Assembly (NCBI GenBank): GCA_039680175.1
Contig: JBDKTO010000067.1
Location: forward strand, 62,001 to 126,000
Length of the DNA stretch: 64,000 bases
Reading direction: 5' to 3'
Source: Veillonellales bacterium
GTDB lineage: Bacteria > Bacillota > Negativicutes > JAAYSF01
Numbering within the stretch: position 1 is the stretch's first letter; each line of letters opens with the position of its first letter. Both the position numbers and the translations under genes were made by a program. A model generated the notes under the pieces. It saw nothing but the letters and a program-made list of their open reading frames with translations, was not told where the DNA came from and did no database searches. This document shows, piece by piece, positions 18,659 to 27,357 of this stretch.

Positions 18659-19746
18659 CTGACTCCCTCCCCGGCAGCACGGACGTAGCACTGACCGCTG
18701 CATTCCGTCACCAGCCCACGCAATTCTAATTGCAATAATATATATGTAATCGTAGTTGGTAACCCATTTGTTTTAAGAATAATTTCTTCAATTCCCAAGG
18801 GAGTGTCGTAAGAAAGAACAGCGTAAACATTCTTTTCTTCATCCGTAAGAGACAATTCAGCCTTCTTATTGCGCCTATCCTCCGGCTGCAGATGATATTC
18901 TTCCAGAACATCATCTGCAGAATCAATAATTTTTGCGCCTTGCTTAATCAGCCGGTGAGTGCCCTTACTCTGCGAAGAAAAAATACTGCCGGGAACAGCA
19001 AATACATCCCGTCCCTCTTCCAATGCATAATCGGCAGTAATCAATGCCCCGCTCTTTTCCGCAGCCTCAACAACAATAACTCCCTGCGACATCCCGTTGA
19101 TAATCCTGTTTCTGGCGGGAAAATGACCGGGATGAGCCATGGTTCCGGGGGCGTATTCAGAAATTACAGCACCTTTCTCGGCAATTTCAGCCAGCAAGCG
19201 ACCATTTTCCGGCGGATAATTCACATCTACCCCACACCCCAGTACCGCAACAGTAGACCCTTTTGTCAGGGCGCCGGTATGAGCCGCAGTATCAATCCCG
19301 CGGGCGGCGCCACTGACGATGCAAAAACCAGCTTGAGCCAATTCAGCGCTCAGCATCCTAGCAGCATTTCTGCCATATGCTGAAGCCTGCCGCGCACCGA
19401 CAATAGCGATTATATTTTTTACCTCAGGCAGCCTTCCCCGATAAAATAATACCATAGGGGGATTGTAAATATTGCGCAGGAGAAACGGATACTCCGCATC
19501 GTCAATCGAGCATATTTGTATACCCTGTTTTTCCCATTGCCGTACTGCTGTATGTATATTTATATTTTTCCGCTGTACCAACAATTTACTACAGGTATTC
19601 CGATCAAGACACCCCGACGACAGCAGATCTTTTTCATCAGCCTGCCAAACCTGTTGCGCACTGCCAAAAAAATCGAACAGCTGTCTCGTCCGCGTTGCCC
19701 CAATTCCCGGTATCATTTGCAAAGCCGCCAAATACAACTTGTTCAT
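18655..19746 (-). CDS. dprA: DNA processing protein DprA (Smf)
   Basis: DprA loads RecA on incoming single-stranded DNA in transformation. The 363-residue protein has an N-terminal helix-hairpin-helix-like segment (LQMIPGIGATRTRQLF), the Rossmann-like DprA core (IVGARQASAYGRNAA near residue 115; SGAARGIDTAAHTGAL; VLGCGVDVNYPPEN) and a C-terminal winged helix (about 300-355). GGGAGG lies 14 bases before the ATG, a rather long spacing. It heads the dprA-topA-trmFO unit. Confidence 0.94.
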   Translation of the reverse strand: MNKLYLAALQMIPGIGATRTRQLFDFFGSAQQVWQADEKDLLSSGCLDRNTCSKLLVQRKNINIHTAVRQWEKQGIQICSIDDAEYPFLLRNIYNPPMVLFYRGRLPEVKNIIAIVGARQASAYGRNAARMLSAELAQAGFCIVSGAARGIDTAAHTGALTKGSTVAVLGCGVDVNYPPENGRLLAEIAEKGAVISEYAPGTMAHPGHFPARNRIINGMSQGVIVVEAAEKSGALITADYALEEGRDVFAVPGSIFSSQSKGTHRLIKQGAKIIDSADDVLEEYHLQPEDRRNKKAELSLTDEEKNVYAVLSYDTPLGIEEIILKTNGLPTTITYILLQLELRGLVTECSGQCYVRAAGEGVS

Positions 19747-19849
19747 TTTCGTCTCTGCAACCTCCCTCTTTGCCCTTTATCAGCACGAGTTAACGGTAAT
19801 TATAGCATATTTCAGCAATGTATACCATGGAAACCACCGTTTTCCTGTC

Positions 19850-20980
19850 TTATCCCGAAAAAAAATCAGAATAAATTCGGTCGGCAATCACTTCAGCGGC
19901 TGCCGGATGTCCTAACCCCAATGCCTGCTGCTTTAAAAAGATTAATCGCTCGGGGTGCTGTACCAGTAAATCGATTAGCAATGATTTGAGTTCCGACAGG
20001 GAATCGGCTCGGAGAGCCGCCTTTTGTTCTAATAAATATTGGGTATTGGCTTGCTCCTGTCCGGGAATGGGATGATAAATCAGCATCGGCAGCCCGCGGC
20101 TCAACGCTTCTGCCGACGACATGCCCCCTGGCTTGGATATCAGCACATCCGCTGCCGCCATAAATTCATGAACATTATCAACAAAGCCTTCTATTCGCAG
20201 ATGATGCTGGGGCGCAAGCGGAATACGCCGCAGTTTCTCATACATTTTTGTATTGTTGCCCGTAACTGCAATTATTTGCAACGGAATATCCAAGGTATCG
20301 CACAAAGCGATGATCTCGTCGATTGGCAGCATACCGGCACCGCCGCCCATGATCAGGATTGTTTTAATATTGTGTGCGAATTGAAGTTTTTCTTCCATCT
20401 GCTGCCGGTCAAAGGGTTGGCCAAAAACCAAATCTACCGGAATTCCGGTAGTTTGGCTTTTGGCCGGCCCAATGCCATATTGCTGCAAATATTCCTGCAT
20501 CTTTGATCTGGCAACAAAATAATAATCCAACTCCGGATATACCCACAAACGATGTACGACAAAATCAGTAATAATTGCGACAGAAGGAATATGAATCTCC
20601 TGTCTATGTAATAATCGTGCTACCAATCCGGCCGGAGTAGCATGGGTACAAACAATGACTGCCGGGTTACATGCCGAAATAAAGTGCTTCATCCGCCGAG
20701 CCAAAAAGTAGCTGATCACTTCCCGCCCGAAGAGAGCCAGTGAACCATCATTGCCCCATTGATACATTCGGCCGTAAATTTGGGGAAACACCGCCAGTAG
20801 CTTTAAATACATTTTCAAAATTGTATTCCCCAGCCATGGACTAAAAAAGTCAAAAACATTGACAATTTGGACGTCGGCCTGATATTTTAAACGAAAAACG
20901 CGAGAAACTGCTTGAGCAGCCCGAATGTGTCCTGAGCCAATGGGAGCGGTAATGAATAGTACCTTAAAAGGTCTGTCCAT
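19850..20980 (-). CDS. Glycosyltransferase of the MGDG synthase / MurG-like family
   Basis: The 376-residue protein begins VLFITAPIGSGHIRAAQAVSRVF, the MGDG-synthase N-terminal motif seen in plant monogalactosyldiacylglycerol synthase and bacterial UgtP. It ends with the GT28 nucleotide-sugar domain: LIMGGGAGMLP near residue 215 and DVLISKPGGMSSAEALSRGLPMLIY near 300. The likely reaction is transfer of a hexose from a UDP-sugar to diacylglycerol or a related lipid at the membrane face. The acceptor cannot be read from sequence. AGGAGGGG precedes the ATG; it follows folK by 11 bases and may be cotranscribed with the folate genes. Confidence 0.82.
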   Translation of the reverse strand: MDRPFKVLFITAPIGSGHIRAAQAVSRVFRLKYQADVQIVNVFDFFSPWLGNTILKMYLKLLAVFPQIYGRMYQWGNDGSLALFGREVISYFLARRMKHFISACNPAVIVCTHATPAGLVARLLHRQEIHIPSVAIITDFVVHRLWVYPELDYYFVARSKMQEYLQQYGIGPAKSQTTGIPVDLVFGQPFDRQQMEEKLQFAHNIKTILIMGGGAGMLPIDEIIALCDTLDIPLQIIAVTGNNTKMYEKLRRIPLAPQHHLRIEGFVDNVHEFMAAADVLISKPGGMSSAEALSRGLPMLIYHPIPGQEQANTQYLLEQKAALRADSLSELKSLLIDLLVQHPERLIFLKQQALGLGHPAAAEVIADRIYSDFFSG

Positions 20981-20991
20981 GACTTCCCCTC

Positions 20992-21492
20992 CTAATCATG
21001 CCAAAATCCGTCTCTGATTTTATAAAGTTTTACTTTCTGCGTGTCAACCGTCTGTTTTAATAAATTCATAGGCGTCAACCCTCGCGTAATAATCTCATCG
21101 CCGGCAATCTCTACTAAAGGAACTAAAACAAACCGTCTTGCCGCTAAGCGGGGATGCGGTAGAATTAATTCCGGTACATTTAACTCTACCGTCTCATAAA
21201 CGAGAAGATCAATATCAATATTTCGCGGCCCCCATCTGGTTACGCGAACTCGTCCCATTCTCTTCTCAATCCCGAGACACACCGCCAGTAACTCTCGTGG
21301 AAGCAATTGAGTACGAATCCGGATAACCGCATTTAAAAATTCGGGCTGTTCCTTCACACCGACAGGCTCTGTTTCATACAAAGAAGAAACCGCATCAATC
21401 AAAATGTTCTTGTGTGCTGCCAGCAATTGAATAGCAGTTACAATATTGCTCTCACGCTCACCAACGTTTGAGCCCAATCCCAGCGCAATCAA
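20992..21492 (-). CDS. folK: 2-amino-4-hydroxy-6-hydroxymethyldihydropteridine pyrophosphokinase
   Basis: FolK transfers pyrophosphate from ATP to 6-hydroxymethyl-dihydropterin in folate synthesis. GLGSNVGERESNI at the N-terminus and the signature RWGPRNIDIDLLVYE at about residues 87-101 identify it; the two Asp of DIDL bind magnesium. The 166-residue length is normal. It starts with TTG overlapping the folB stop codon by four bases. Confidence 0.95.
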   Translation of the reverse strand: MIALGLGSNVGERESNIVTAIQLLAAHKNILIDAVSSLYETEPVGVKEQPEFLNAVIRIRTQLLPRELLAVCLGIEKRMGRVRVTRWGPRNIDIDLLVYETVELNVPELILPHPRLAARRFVLVPLVEIAGDEIITRGLTPMNLLKQTVDTQKVKLYKIRDGFWHD

Positions 21493-21860
21493 TTCTTACC
21501 CCTGCTCCGGTTAATTTCTACTTGTACATAATCAATCGGACCAGGAATCGGTACTGCCGGTTTTCGCAGCCGCACCGTAACAGCCGTCACTGCGTTCCAA
21601 TTAGCGAGAAGCATGTTGGCGATACGGGTTCCTAAAGCTTCCAGCAATTGAAATCTGTGATTTTCAACAATTTCTTTAATCTGACCGTATACAATGCTAT
21701 AGTCAATTGCTTGTTTAAGGTTATCGGTTTCTCCCGGAACGGCAGCATCGGTATGCAATTCTACATCAATATAAAACCGCTGCCCCTGTTCTCGTTCATA
21801 TTCGTAAACCCCATGAAAACCATAAAACATCATATTTTTCAATAAAATTTTATCGCTCAT
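21489..21860 (-). CDS. folB: Dihydroneopterin aldolase
   Basis: FolB cleaves dihydroneopterin to 6-hydroxymethyl-dihydropterin and glycolaldehyde. The 123-residue protein has the FYGFHGVYEYEREQGQ N-terminal motif with the pterin-binding Glu, and the LLEALGTRIANMLL segment. Its ATG lies within the last codons of folP (overlap of 11 bases), behind AAGGGGAG, so the three fol genes are tightly coupled. Confidence 0.95.
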   Translation of the reverse strand: MSDKILLKNMMFYGFHGVYEYEREQGQRFYIDVELHTDAAVPGETDNLKQAIDYSIVYGQIKEIVENHRFQLLEALGTRIANMLLANWNAVTAVTVRLRKPAVPIPGPIDYVQVEINRSRGKN

Positions 21861-23055
21861 CGAAACTCCCCTTTAGCATGCTATCTGTCATTTTAGCAAT
21901 TCTGGCCATTTCCCGTACGTCATGTACCCGAATAATATTGGCACCTTTGGTTATGCCTAAGGCAACTGTAGCCCCGGTACCTTCCAGCCTGTCTTCCACC
22001 GGCAGGTTCAGCACCTCGCCGATAAACCGTTTGCGGGATGTGCCAAGCAACATAGGACAACCAATTGTCTTCAATTCCTCCAACTGCGACATCACTTGCA
22101 AATTCTGTGCAGAGGTTTTCCCAAAGCCTATTCCCGGATCAATAATGAAATTTTCAAACGGAATGCCGGCAGCCCGTCCAACTTCAATACTGCGATATAA
22201 AAAGGAACTTATCTGTGATAATATGTCCTTCGCATAATTTGTTCCTGTCTGATTGTGCATAATAATGACCGGCACCTGGTATTGGGCAGCGACTTCCGCC
22301 ATTCGCGGATCACCCTGCAGCCCCCAAATATCGTTAATAATATGTACCCCCAGTTTTAAGGCAGCTTCAGCCACGCCTGCCTTATAAGTATCGACTGACA
22401 CAGGCACCGAAGATACCGAAAGAATCTTTTCCAGCAAAGGCAGCAGCCGTTCTTTTTCCTTCGCCTCCGACACAGTTTCAGCCCCATGATACGGCCTGGT
22501 CGATTCGGCTCCGACATCAATAATGTCTGCTCCAGCATCAATCATTGCCTGAACATGCTGCAATGCCCTATCAGTAGTATTAAATTCCCCCCCATCGGAA
22601 AAAGAATCGGGAGTAAGATTTAAAATTCCCATGACCAGTGTTCGATGCGGAAGAATGGACAATCGTTTTCCCGGCCATGAATAATCCCGTCGGGGAAATG
22701 CTTGAACGGCATTTAGGACGCTCTCAATCTCGTTTGCCAGCTGCGGCAACCCCCATGGCTGTAATTTCAGCTGCGCTAAAGCTAACCGGTATTGTTTTAT
22801 GGTTGCACAAATAAGAACGTCGGTATGCGAAATGCTTAGATCCGCTGCCCCTCTGGCTATAGCCACCTCGCCGCCCTTCGCCAGAAAGGTTTGTTTTAAA
22901 AGATTGGCCGTCTTTGTTGGCAGTCCCTCTATTTTTATCGTTTTGAATACCGCCTTAGGTGCCATAATAGTAGTGCCCATTTCATCACAATTCAATTTGT
23001 TCAGTTCATAGCAAGCCTGCTCCAAATTCTCTATGAATAAAATTCGTGGATTCAA
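21850..23055 (-). CDS. folP: Dihydropteroate synthase with N-terminal extension
   Basis: The C-terminal 265 residues are a standard dihydropteroate synthase TIM barrel: VMGILNLTPDSFSDGGEF near residue 143, DVGAESTRPY, IINDIWGLQGDP, and LLGTSRKRFIGEVL near 345. The enzyme joins p-aminobenzoate to the pterin. About 135 residues precede it, much more than in E. coli or B. subtilis FolP; this region shows no motif I can name and resembles extensions in other anaerobic Bacillota. It starts with TTG, ten bases after GGGGG, and leads the folP-folB-folK cluster. Confidence 0.92.
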   Translation of the reverse strand: MNPRILFIENLEQACYELNKLNCDEMGTTIMAPKAVFKTIKIEGLPTKTANLLKQTFLAKGGEVAIARGAADLSISHTDVLICATIKQYRLALAQLKLQPWGLPQLANEIESVLNAVQAFPRRDYSWPGKRLSILPHRTLVMGILNLTPDSFSDGGEFNTTDRALQHVQAMIDAGADIIDVGAESTRPYHGAETVSEAKEKERLLPLLEKILSVSSVPVSVDTYKAGVAEAALKLGVHIINDIWGLQGDPRMAEVAAQYQVPVIIMHNQTGTNYAKDILSQISSFLYRSIEVGRAAGIPFENFIIDPGIGFGKTSAQNLQVMSQLEELKTIGCPMLLGTSRKRFIGEVLNLPVEDRLEGTGATVALGITKGANIIRVHDVREMARIAKMTDSMLKGSFDER

Positions 23056-23105
23056 CGTTTTTTATCCCCCATTGCAACAAAATATGATTTTATTGTACCA
23101 TAAAT

Positions 23106-23134
23106 AGTATACAAGAATAAAATCAGCTATACAA
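23106..23134 (-). promoter_or_regulatory. Candidate promoter of the folP unit
   Basis: On the minus strand TTGTAT (23129-23134) and TATACT (23106-23111) are 17 bases apart, about 50 bases upstream of folP. The -10 is good (5 of 6) and the -35 weak. Confidence 0.35.
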
Positions 23135-23227
23135 ATTTAAGTGTGAAGACCGTTATGCGAATGACGAAATCGCGGTCAGGAAAACCGTCATGACATTGGG
23201 ACGAAACTGCAGAAAAGCCGCCAGCTT

Positions 23228-23547
23228 AATTCCGAGGCCACTGAAAAAGTCCCTTAGATGCAAAAAAAGGTATAGTTCCTCAAGAAAATGAGGATGCTGT
23301 ACCTTTTCCTGTATAATTAAGGTATCAAAGGGAGTAGGTTAGTTTATGATATAACAACAACAGTGCAGATTCCTCATTCTCTGGCTAAAAACGCATCTTG
23401 CCATGGCTAAATGAAGGTAAAACGGTCATTGGGGATACTGCTTACTCTGAAAAAATACCATCATTTAACCAGGAACAATCACATCGAACTCATCGCTACG
23501 TTCAATCCTCTGATTACGCGAGAGAACCGAAAAAATGGGGACGGCAT
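23228..23547 (+). pseudogene. Decayed IS1182-like transposase relic
   Basis: An ATG at 23346 opens onto a stop after two codons. A neighbouring frame then gives TTVQIPHSLAKN, which looks like the start of an IS1182-type transposase. After an apparent internal deletion one frame gives GKTVIGDTAYSEK (the region around a DDE Asp), and another gives NNHIELIATFNPLITRENRKNGDG before ending in TAA near 23547. These pieces are in the right order for one transposase but in three frames, so the element is dead. The family name is from memory of such motifs. Confidence 0.6.
23262..23310. terminator. Terminator-like hairpin at the IS relic end
   Basis: Imperfect stem of AAAAGGTA...TTCCTC with GAGGA...TACCTTTT around an AAGAAAAT loop. 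Such hairpins often guard transposase genes from outside transcription. It has short T and A runs on its two sides. Confidence 0.5.
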
Positions 23548-23829
23548 TTAATTTTCTTCAGCTGAAAAATTTTTCCCTAGTTTACCAATCGCCCTCTTCT
23601 CAATTCTGGACACATAGGAGCGAGAAATTCCCAACATCTGTGCAATGTCCCTCTGCGTTTTTCGACTGCCATCCGGCATTCCAAAACGCATCTCTAACAC
23701 CCACTTCTCCCGGCCGCTAAGACGGTTGATCTGCTTATTCAGTCGTTCACATTCACACTGATTTTCCACAGTTTCCGCAACCACATCAGGTGCCGTTCCC
23801 AATACATCAATTAAAGTTATCTCATTTCC
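23548..23829 (-). pseudogene. 3' fragment of sporulation sigma factor gene sigK
   Basis: The frame reads GNEITLIDVLGTAPD, then a region-4 helix-turn-helix ending KTQRDIAQMLGISRSYVSRIEKRA, which is the C-terminal part of a sigma-K-type factor (SRSYVSRIEKRA distinguishes it from sigma-E). The whole N-terminal part (regions 1.2 to 3) is missing. Homology stops just upstream of the Gly-Asn-Glu codons, and the frame closes at 23841. No start codon with a well-placed ribosome site is present. It is either a truncated relic or the downstream half of a split sigK, as in species where a skin-type element interrupts the gene. Confidence 0.78.
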
Positions 23830-24096
23830 TCCATGTATTTATCCGTATATTTTTATTGCATCATTACTATATTCGTTGTGGAATTTTACTTCCTTTGTAA
23901 CATACAAAACCGTTACCATCAAGTACCGTACGTAACATGCTTCTCCGGAAGAATATTATTCCGCTGCCTTAGCGTCGTGTGAAATAGGGAGCAATCTTTG
24001 CGTTTTGACTGTCTACTTCGCGGGGGACGCCGCACCCTAGTTTTGTATAATTTTATGTGTTAGTTTGTTTAGTGACATAAATAAATTTTAACACGC

Positions 24097-24133
24097 AATC
24101 CTCAGGCTGTTTAGTCTGGGGATTATTTTTTTC
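24097..24133 (+). terminator. Orphan terminator-like hairpin
   Basis: AATCCTCAG (24097-24105) pairs with CTGGGGATT (24116-24124) with one G-T pair, followed by a T-rich run on the plus strand. No plus-strand gene precedes it apart from the dead transposase. Confidence 0.5.
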
Positions 24134-24134
24134 A

Positions 24135-24192
24135 TAAAAAGGCTGCTGCATCTAAGCAGGTTAATTTCTGCTTAGTGCAACAGCCCCTTTTT
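24135..24192. terminator. Bidirectional terminator downstream of the fusion gene
   Basis: A long stem (GGCTGCTGCATCTAAGCAG at 24141-24159 with its near complement at 24168-24185) is flanked by AAAAA and TTTTT, so it can work in both directions. On the minus strand it ends the 24293-26824 transcript. Its arm GGGGCTGTTGCACTAAG resembles the arm of the codY terminator. Confidence 0.8.
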
Positions 24193-24292
24193 AAGTAGTT
24201 TATCTTATTATCTAGGAAAGCGCAGCGGTTTTCCAGGTTAAAAAAATTTATTGACATTCGAGATGACAGATATACGGCTTGAATAGCGCCTG

Positions 24293-26824
24293 TCATGCGG
24301 TCTCAATTTGGTCATCTGTCTGCAAGCCTAATTTTGCGATTGCCTGTTCGCGCATCTTATATTTCATAATCTTTCCGGCGGCATTCATCGGGAATTCAGT
24401 AACAAAATCAATGTAGCGGGGAGTTTTATGTTTGGCCATATGAGAACGAATATAATCCTTAAGTTCGTCCTCAGTTATTGTCATTCCCTCTTTGAGAATC
24501 ACACACGCCATAATTTCCTCACCATACTGCTTGTCTGGCACGCCTATTACCTGAACATCCTTGATTTTAGGATGTGTATAGATAAAATCCTCAATTTCCT
24601 TAGGGTAGATATTTTCACCACCTCGTATGATCATGTCCTTGATACGCCCGGTAATTTTATAGTATCCATTTTCGTCACGCCTTGCCAAATCGCCGGTGTG
24701 AAGCCATCCATCTTTATCAATTGCAGCTGCTGTTGCTTCGGGCATTTTGTAATAACCCTTCATGATGTTGTAACCGCGGGCTATAAACTCGCCGTCCACA
24801 TTGTCGGGTAAATCGTTACCGCTCTCGGGATCGACAATCTTGCACTCAACGCCAGGCAGCGGACGGCCTACGGTATTAACTCGCAAAGCAACAGAATCAT
24901 CCACGCGGCTTTGGGTACAACCGGGTGCAGATTCGGTTTGCCCGAATACAATTGTAATCTGAGTCATGTTCATCTTTTCTATGACATTCTGCATTACCTT
25001 GGTAGGGCAAGGGCTACCGGCCATAATGCCTGTCCTCATATAAGTAAAATTTGTCGTAGAAAAATTCTTATGCTCCAGCATGGCAATAAACATAGTAGGA
25101 ACCCCGTGGAAGCAGGTTATCTTCTCCCGATTAATGCACTCCAGCGATACCCTGGGAGAGAAATAAGGTATCGGTGACATGGTGACGCCATGAGTCATCG
25201 CAGCAGTCATGGCAAGCACCATACCAAAACAATGAAACATCGGCACATGTATCATCATGCGGTCGGCTGTAGAAAGGTCCATACAATCGCCAATGCTTTT
25301 TCCATTATTCACTACGTTATAATGAGTAAGCATGACACCCTTCGGGAAACCGGTAGTTCCTGAAGTATACTGCATGTTGCATACATCGTGTTTGTTAAGA
25401 GAACGTTCGCGGCGATAAACTTCTTCGAGAGGAATTTTACTGGCTATGGCTAGGGCATCCTCCCACGTTAGACAGCCTTTCTGCCTTGAATCAACCGTAA
25501 TGATATTGCGCAGAAATGGCAGACGCTTTATGTATAATGGTTTATCCGCTTCGGCGGTTTCAAGCTCTGGACAGAGTTCCTTCATAGTACGGACATAATC
25601 AGAATCCTTATATCCGTCTATCATCACCAGCGTATGAGTATCTGATTGGCGAAGAAGATACTCCGCCTCATAAATCTTATAGGCTGTGTTTACAGTGACA
25701 AGCACTGCACCAATTTTAGTCGCTGCCCAAAAAGTAATGAACCACTGAGGTATATTAGTTGCCCAGATCGCAACGTGATCACCCGGTTTAACACCCAATA
25801 CAATGAGAGCACGGGCGAATGTATCGACATCATCCCGAAATTCCGAGTAGGTTCGTGTATAATCCATTGTAGTATACCGAAAAGCATACTGATCGGGAAA
25901 CTCTGTAACCATGCGGTCAAGTACCTGGGGAAAGGTCAAATCAATGAGCGTATCCTTTTTCCAGATATATTTTCCCGTCTTGGTGTTATTATCAAATAGG
26001 CGGCCTTCACTTGCATTATTTTTAATAAAGCGTTCCATATAGTTGACAAAATTTGAAAAAACAACGCCTGCATCATCAAAATCAGCAGCCCAGCGCTTGA
26101 CCCATTCCAGCGAAACATAGCCTTCATAGTTAATTGAGTTTAAGGCCAGTATGAACTTATCAATCGGTAAATCACCTTCGCCCATTACCCGGTATCGGAT
26201 GATGCCATTTTCCACAACGGAATCCTTAATATGCACATATTTAATATATGCACCAAGGTTTTGTACCGTCTGTCCGGGTGTTTCACCCGCAAATCGGTAA
26301 GGATGATGTATGTCCCATAAAGCGGCCACCGCGTCGCTTGCCACTTGATTAAGCAGTCTGCACAATCGGGCAGTATCCGAATAAACGCCATTCGTTTCTA
26401 CCAGCAAGGTTACGCCCTTTTCTTCGGCAATTGGAATCAAGCGTTTTAATGCGTCAAGCACAACTCCGTCATCCATATCATCGTTGGACTGAGGCTCAAG
26501 ATCTGCCAGAATGCGGATATAGGGAGTGGAAAGCTTGGCCGCCAGCAAAATATACTGCACGATCTCTTTATGGTTTTCTTCAGCTTTTTCCGTGAACTTC
26601 AAGCAACAACCGGAAGAAAGGCAAGGAATTTCGAGATGCAGCTCCGACAATTTTTTTACCGTTTGCGGAATCTGCGCTGCGGTGAAAGGGTGTGCGTAGG
26701 TGGGAAATATTTCGTTACCAAGTCCGTGAATTTCAATGCCGTCAAAACAAAGATCCTTGGCCATAGAATAGATATCTGCCCAGCTGAAATTGGGACAACC
26801 AAGAGTAGAAAAAGCAAGTTTCAT
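24293..26824 (-). CDS. Fusion of xylose-isomerase-like TIM barrel and AMP-forming acyl-CoA ligase
   Basis: Residues 1-275 form a sugar phosphate isomerase/epimerase-like TIM barrel with plausible metal ligands E143 (VETNG), D171 (WDIHHPY), H198 (YVHIKDS) and E240 (VSLEW). Residues 295-835 are an ANL-family acyl-CoA synthetase: P-loop YTSGTTGFPKG at 486-496, the GRIKDMIIRGGENIYPKEIE hinge region, and the adenylation lysine motif AAGKIMKYKM near 820. The ligase half would activate a carboxylic acid with ATP and CoA; the barrel half may isomerise, hydrate or otherwise process a related hydroxy- or oxo-acid. The substrate is unknown. The frame is continuous with no internal start site of note. 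Start ATG follows AAGGAGAGG. A leucine-type T-box leader and its terminator lie directly upstream, so expression should rise when uncharged tRNA-Leu accumulates. Confidence 0.88.
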   Translation of the reverse strand: MKLAFSTLGCPNFSWADIYSMAKDLCFDGIEIHGLGNEIFPTYAHPFTAAQIPQTVKKLSELHLEIPCLSSGCCLKFTEKAEENHKEIVQYILLAAKLSTPYIRILADLEPQSNDDMDDGVVLDALKRLIPIAEEKGVTLLVETNGVYSDTARLCRLLNQVASDAVAALWDIHHPYRFAGETPGQTVQNLGAYIKYVHIKDSVVENGIIRYRVMGEGDLPIDKFILALNSINYEGYVSLEWVKRWAADFDDAGVVFSNFVNYMERFIKNNASEGRLFDNNTKTGKYIWKKDTLIDLTFPQVLDRMVTEFPDQYAFRYTTMDYTRTYSEFRDDVDTFARALIVLGVKPGDHVAIWATNIPQWFITFWAATKIGAVLVTVNTAYKIYEAEYLLRQSDTHTLVMIDGYKDSDYVRTMKELCPELETAEADKPLYIKRLPFLRNIITVDSRQKGCLTWEDALAIASKIPLEEVYRRERSLNKHDVCNMQYTSGTTGFPKGVMLTHYNVVNNGKSIGDCMDLSTADRMMIHVPMFHCFGMVLAMTAAMTHGVTMSPIPYFSPRVSLECINREKITCFHGVPTMFIAMLEHKNFSTTNFTYMRTGIMAGSPCPTKVMQNVIEKMNMTQITIVFGQTESAPGCTQSRVDDSVALRVNTVGRPLPGVECKIVDPESGNDLPDNVDGEFIARGYNIMKGYYKMPEATAAAIDKDGWLHTGDLARRDENGYYKITGRIKDMIIRGGENIYPKEIEDFIYTHPKIKDVQVIGVPDKQYGEEIMACVILKEGMTITEDELKDYIRSHMAKHKTPRYIDFVTEFPMNAAGKIMKYKMREQAIAKLGLQTDDQIETA

Positions 26825-26894
26825 TGTAACCTCTCCTTGTAAACCTTTTTAAAACCGCTCATAATCGGTCTGTTTTTTGAGCTATACGCAGTAA

Positions 26895-27160
26895 CAAAAA
26901 AAGCTTTCGTCTCTTAGCATTTCTGCTAAGAGACGAAAGTACTAGACTTCCGCGGTACCACTCTTGTTGATATACAACATATCCACTCGGCAGCATTATC
27001 AAAATGACGAATGCAATTCTCACGATAACGGCGAGAAAGCCGTTCACACTTACTCACTTCCGCTTTCAGTTGACTGCTCAAGGGTGAGTTTCTCCACTGC
27101 GCCGCGCGCTGTTTCTCAGCAATCAACAGTTCTCTGGAGCGTCATATCGCAGTGTTTTTT
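26895..27160 (-). promoter_or_regulatory. T-box riboswitch leader, leucine (CTC) specifier
   Basis: On the minus strand the base of Stem I pairs ACTGC with GCAGT, then CTCCA with TGGAG around the specifier loop. The loop reads GAGAAACTCACC; the CTC at 27086-27088 is followed by A, as required opposite U33, giving a leucine specifier for anticodon GAG. The T-box sequence GAGTGGTACCGCGG lies at 26947-26963, and its TGGT bulge fits the A73-CCA end of tRNA-Leu. The terminator is a 16-bp perfect stem (26904-26919 with 26924-26939) followed by seven T. The leader ends about 70 bases before the fusion gene start. Confidence 0.9.
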
Positions 27161-27195
27161 CCCTATCAATGCATTTCATTATTTTATTTACCTAA

Positions 27196-27201
27196 ATTAT
27201 A
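27196..27201 (-). promoter_or_regulatory. Candidate -10 box of the T-box transcript
   Basis: A perfect TATAAT on the minus strand lies about 45 bases upstream of Stem I. I see no good -35 box at 16-18 bases. Confidence 0.4.
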
Positions 27202-27357
27202 GTTCGAGATGAATTCACCGATTTCCTGGTTTTATTGGATTTTGAGTAAACTTTTCTTTGACTTTTTTCTGGCATTCCACTCCTATATCCTTTTTACTCT
27301 ATATAGGGATAGAATAAAAAAGCTAAAGGTGCGGAACAGAATGCAAATCTTCCAATA

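Larger units (their letters stand above)
23842..24292. other. Non-coding interval between sigK fragment and the fusion gene
   Basis: No coding frame on either strand is convincing in these 450 bases. The only structure I see is two hairpins near the right end (next entries). A GC-rich patch around 24020-24040 stands in AT-rich sequence but shows no recognisable motif. Confidence 0.6.
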
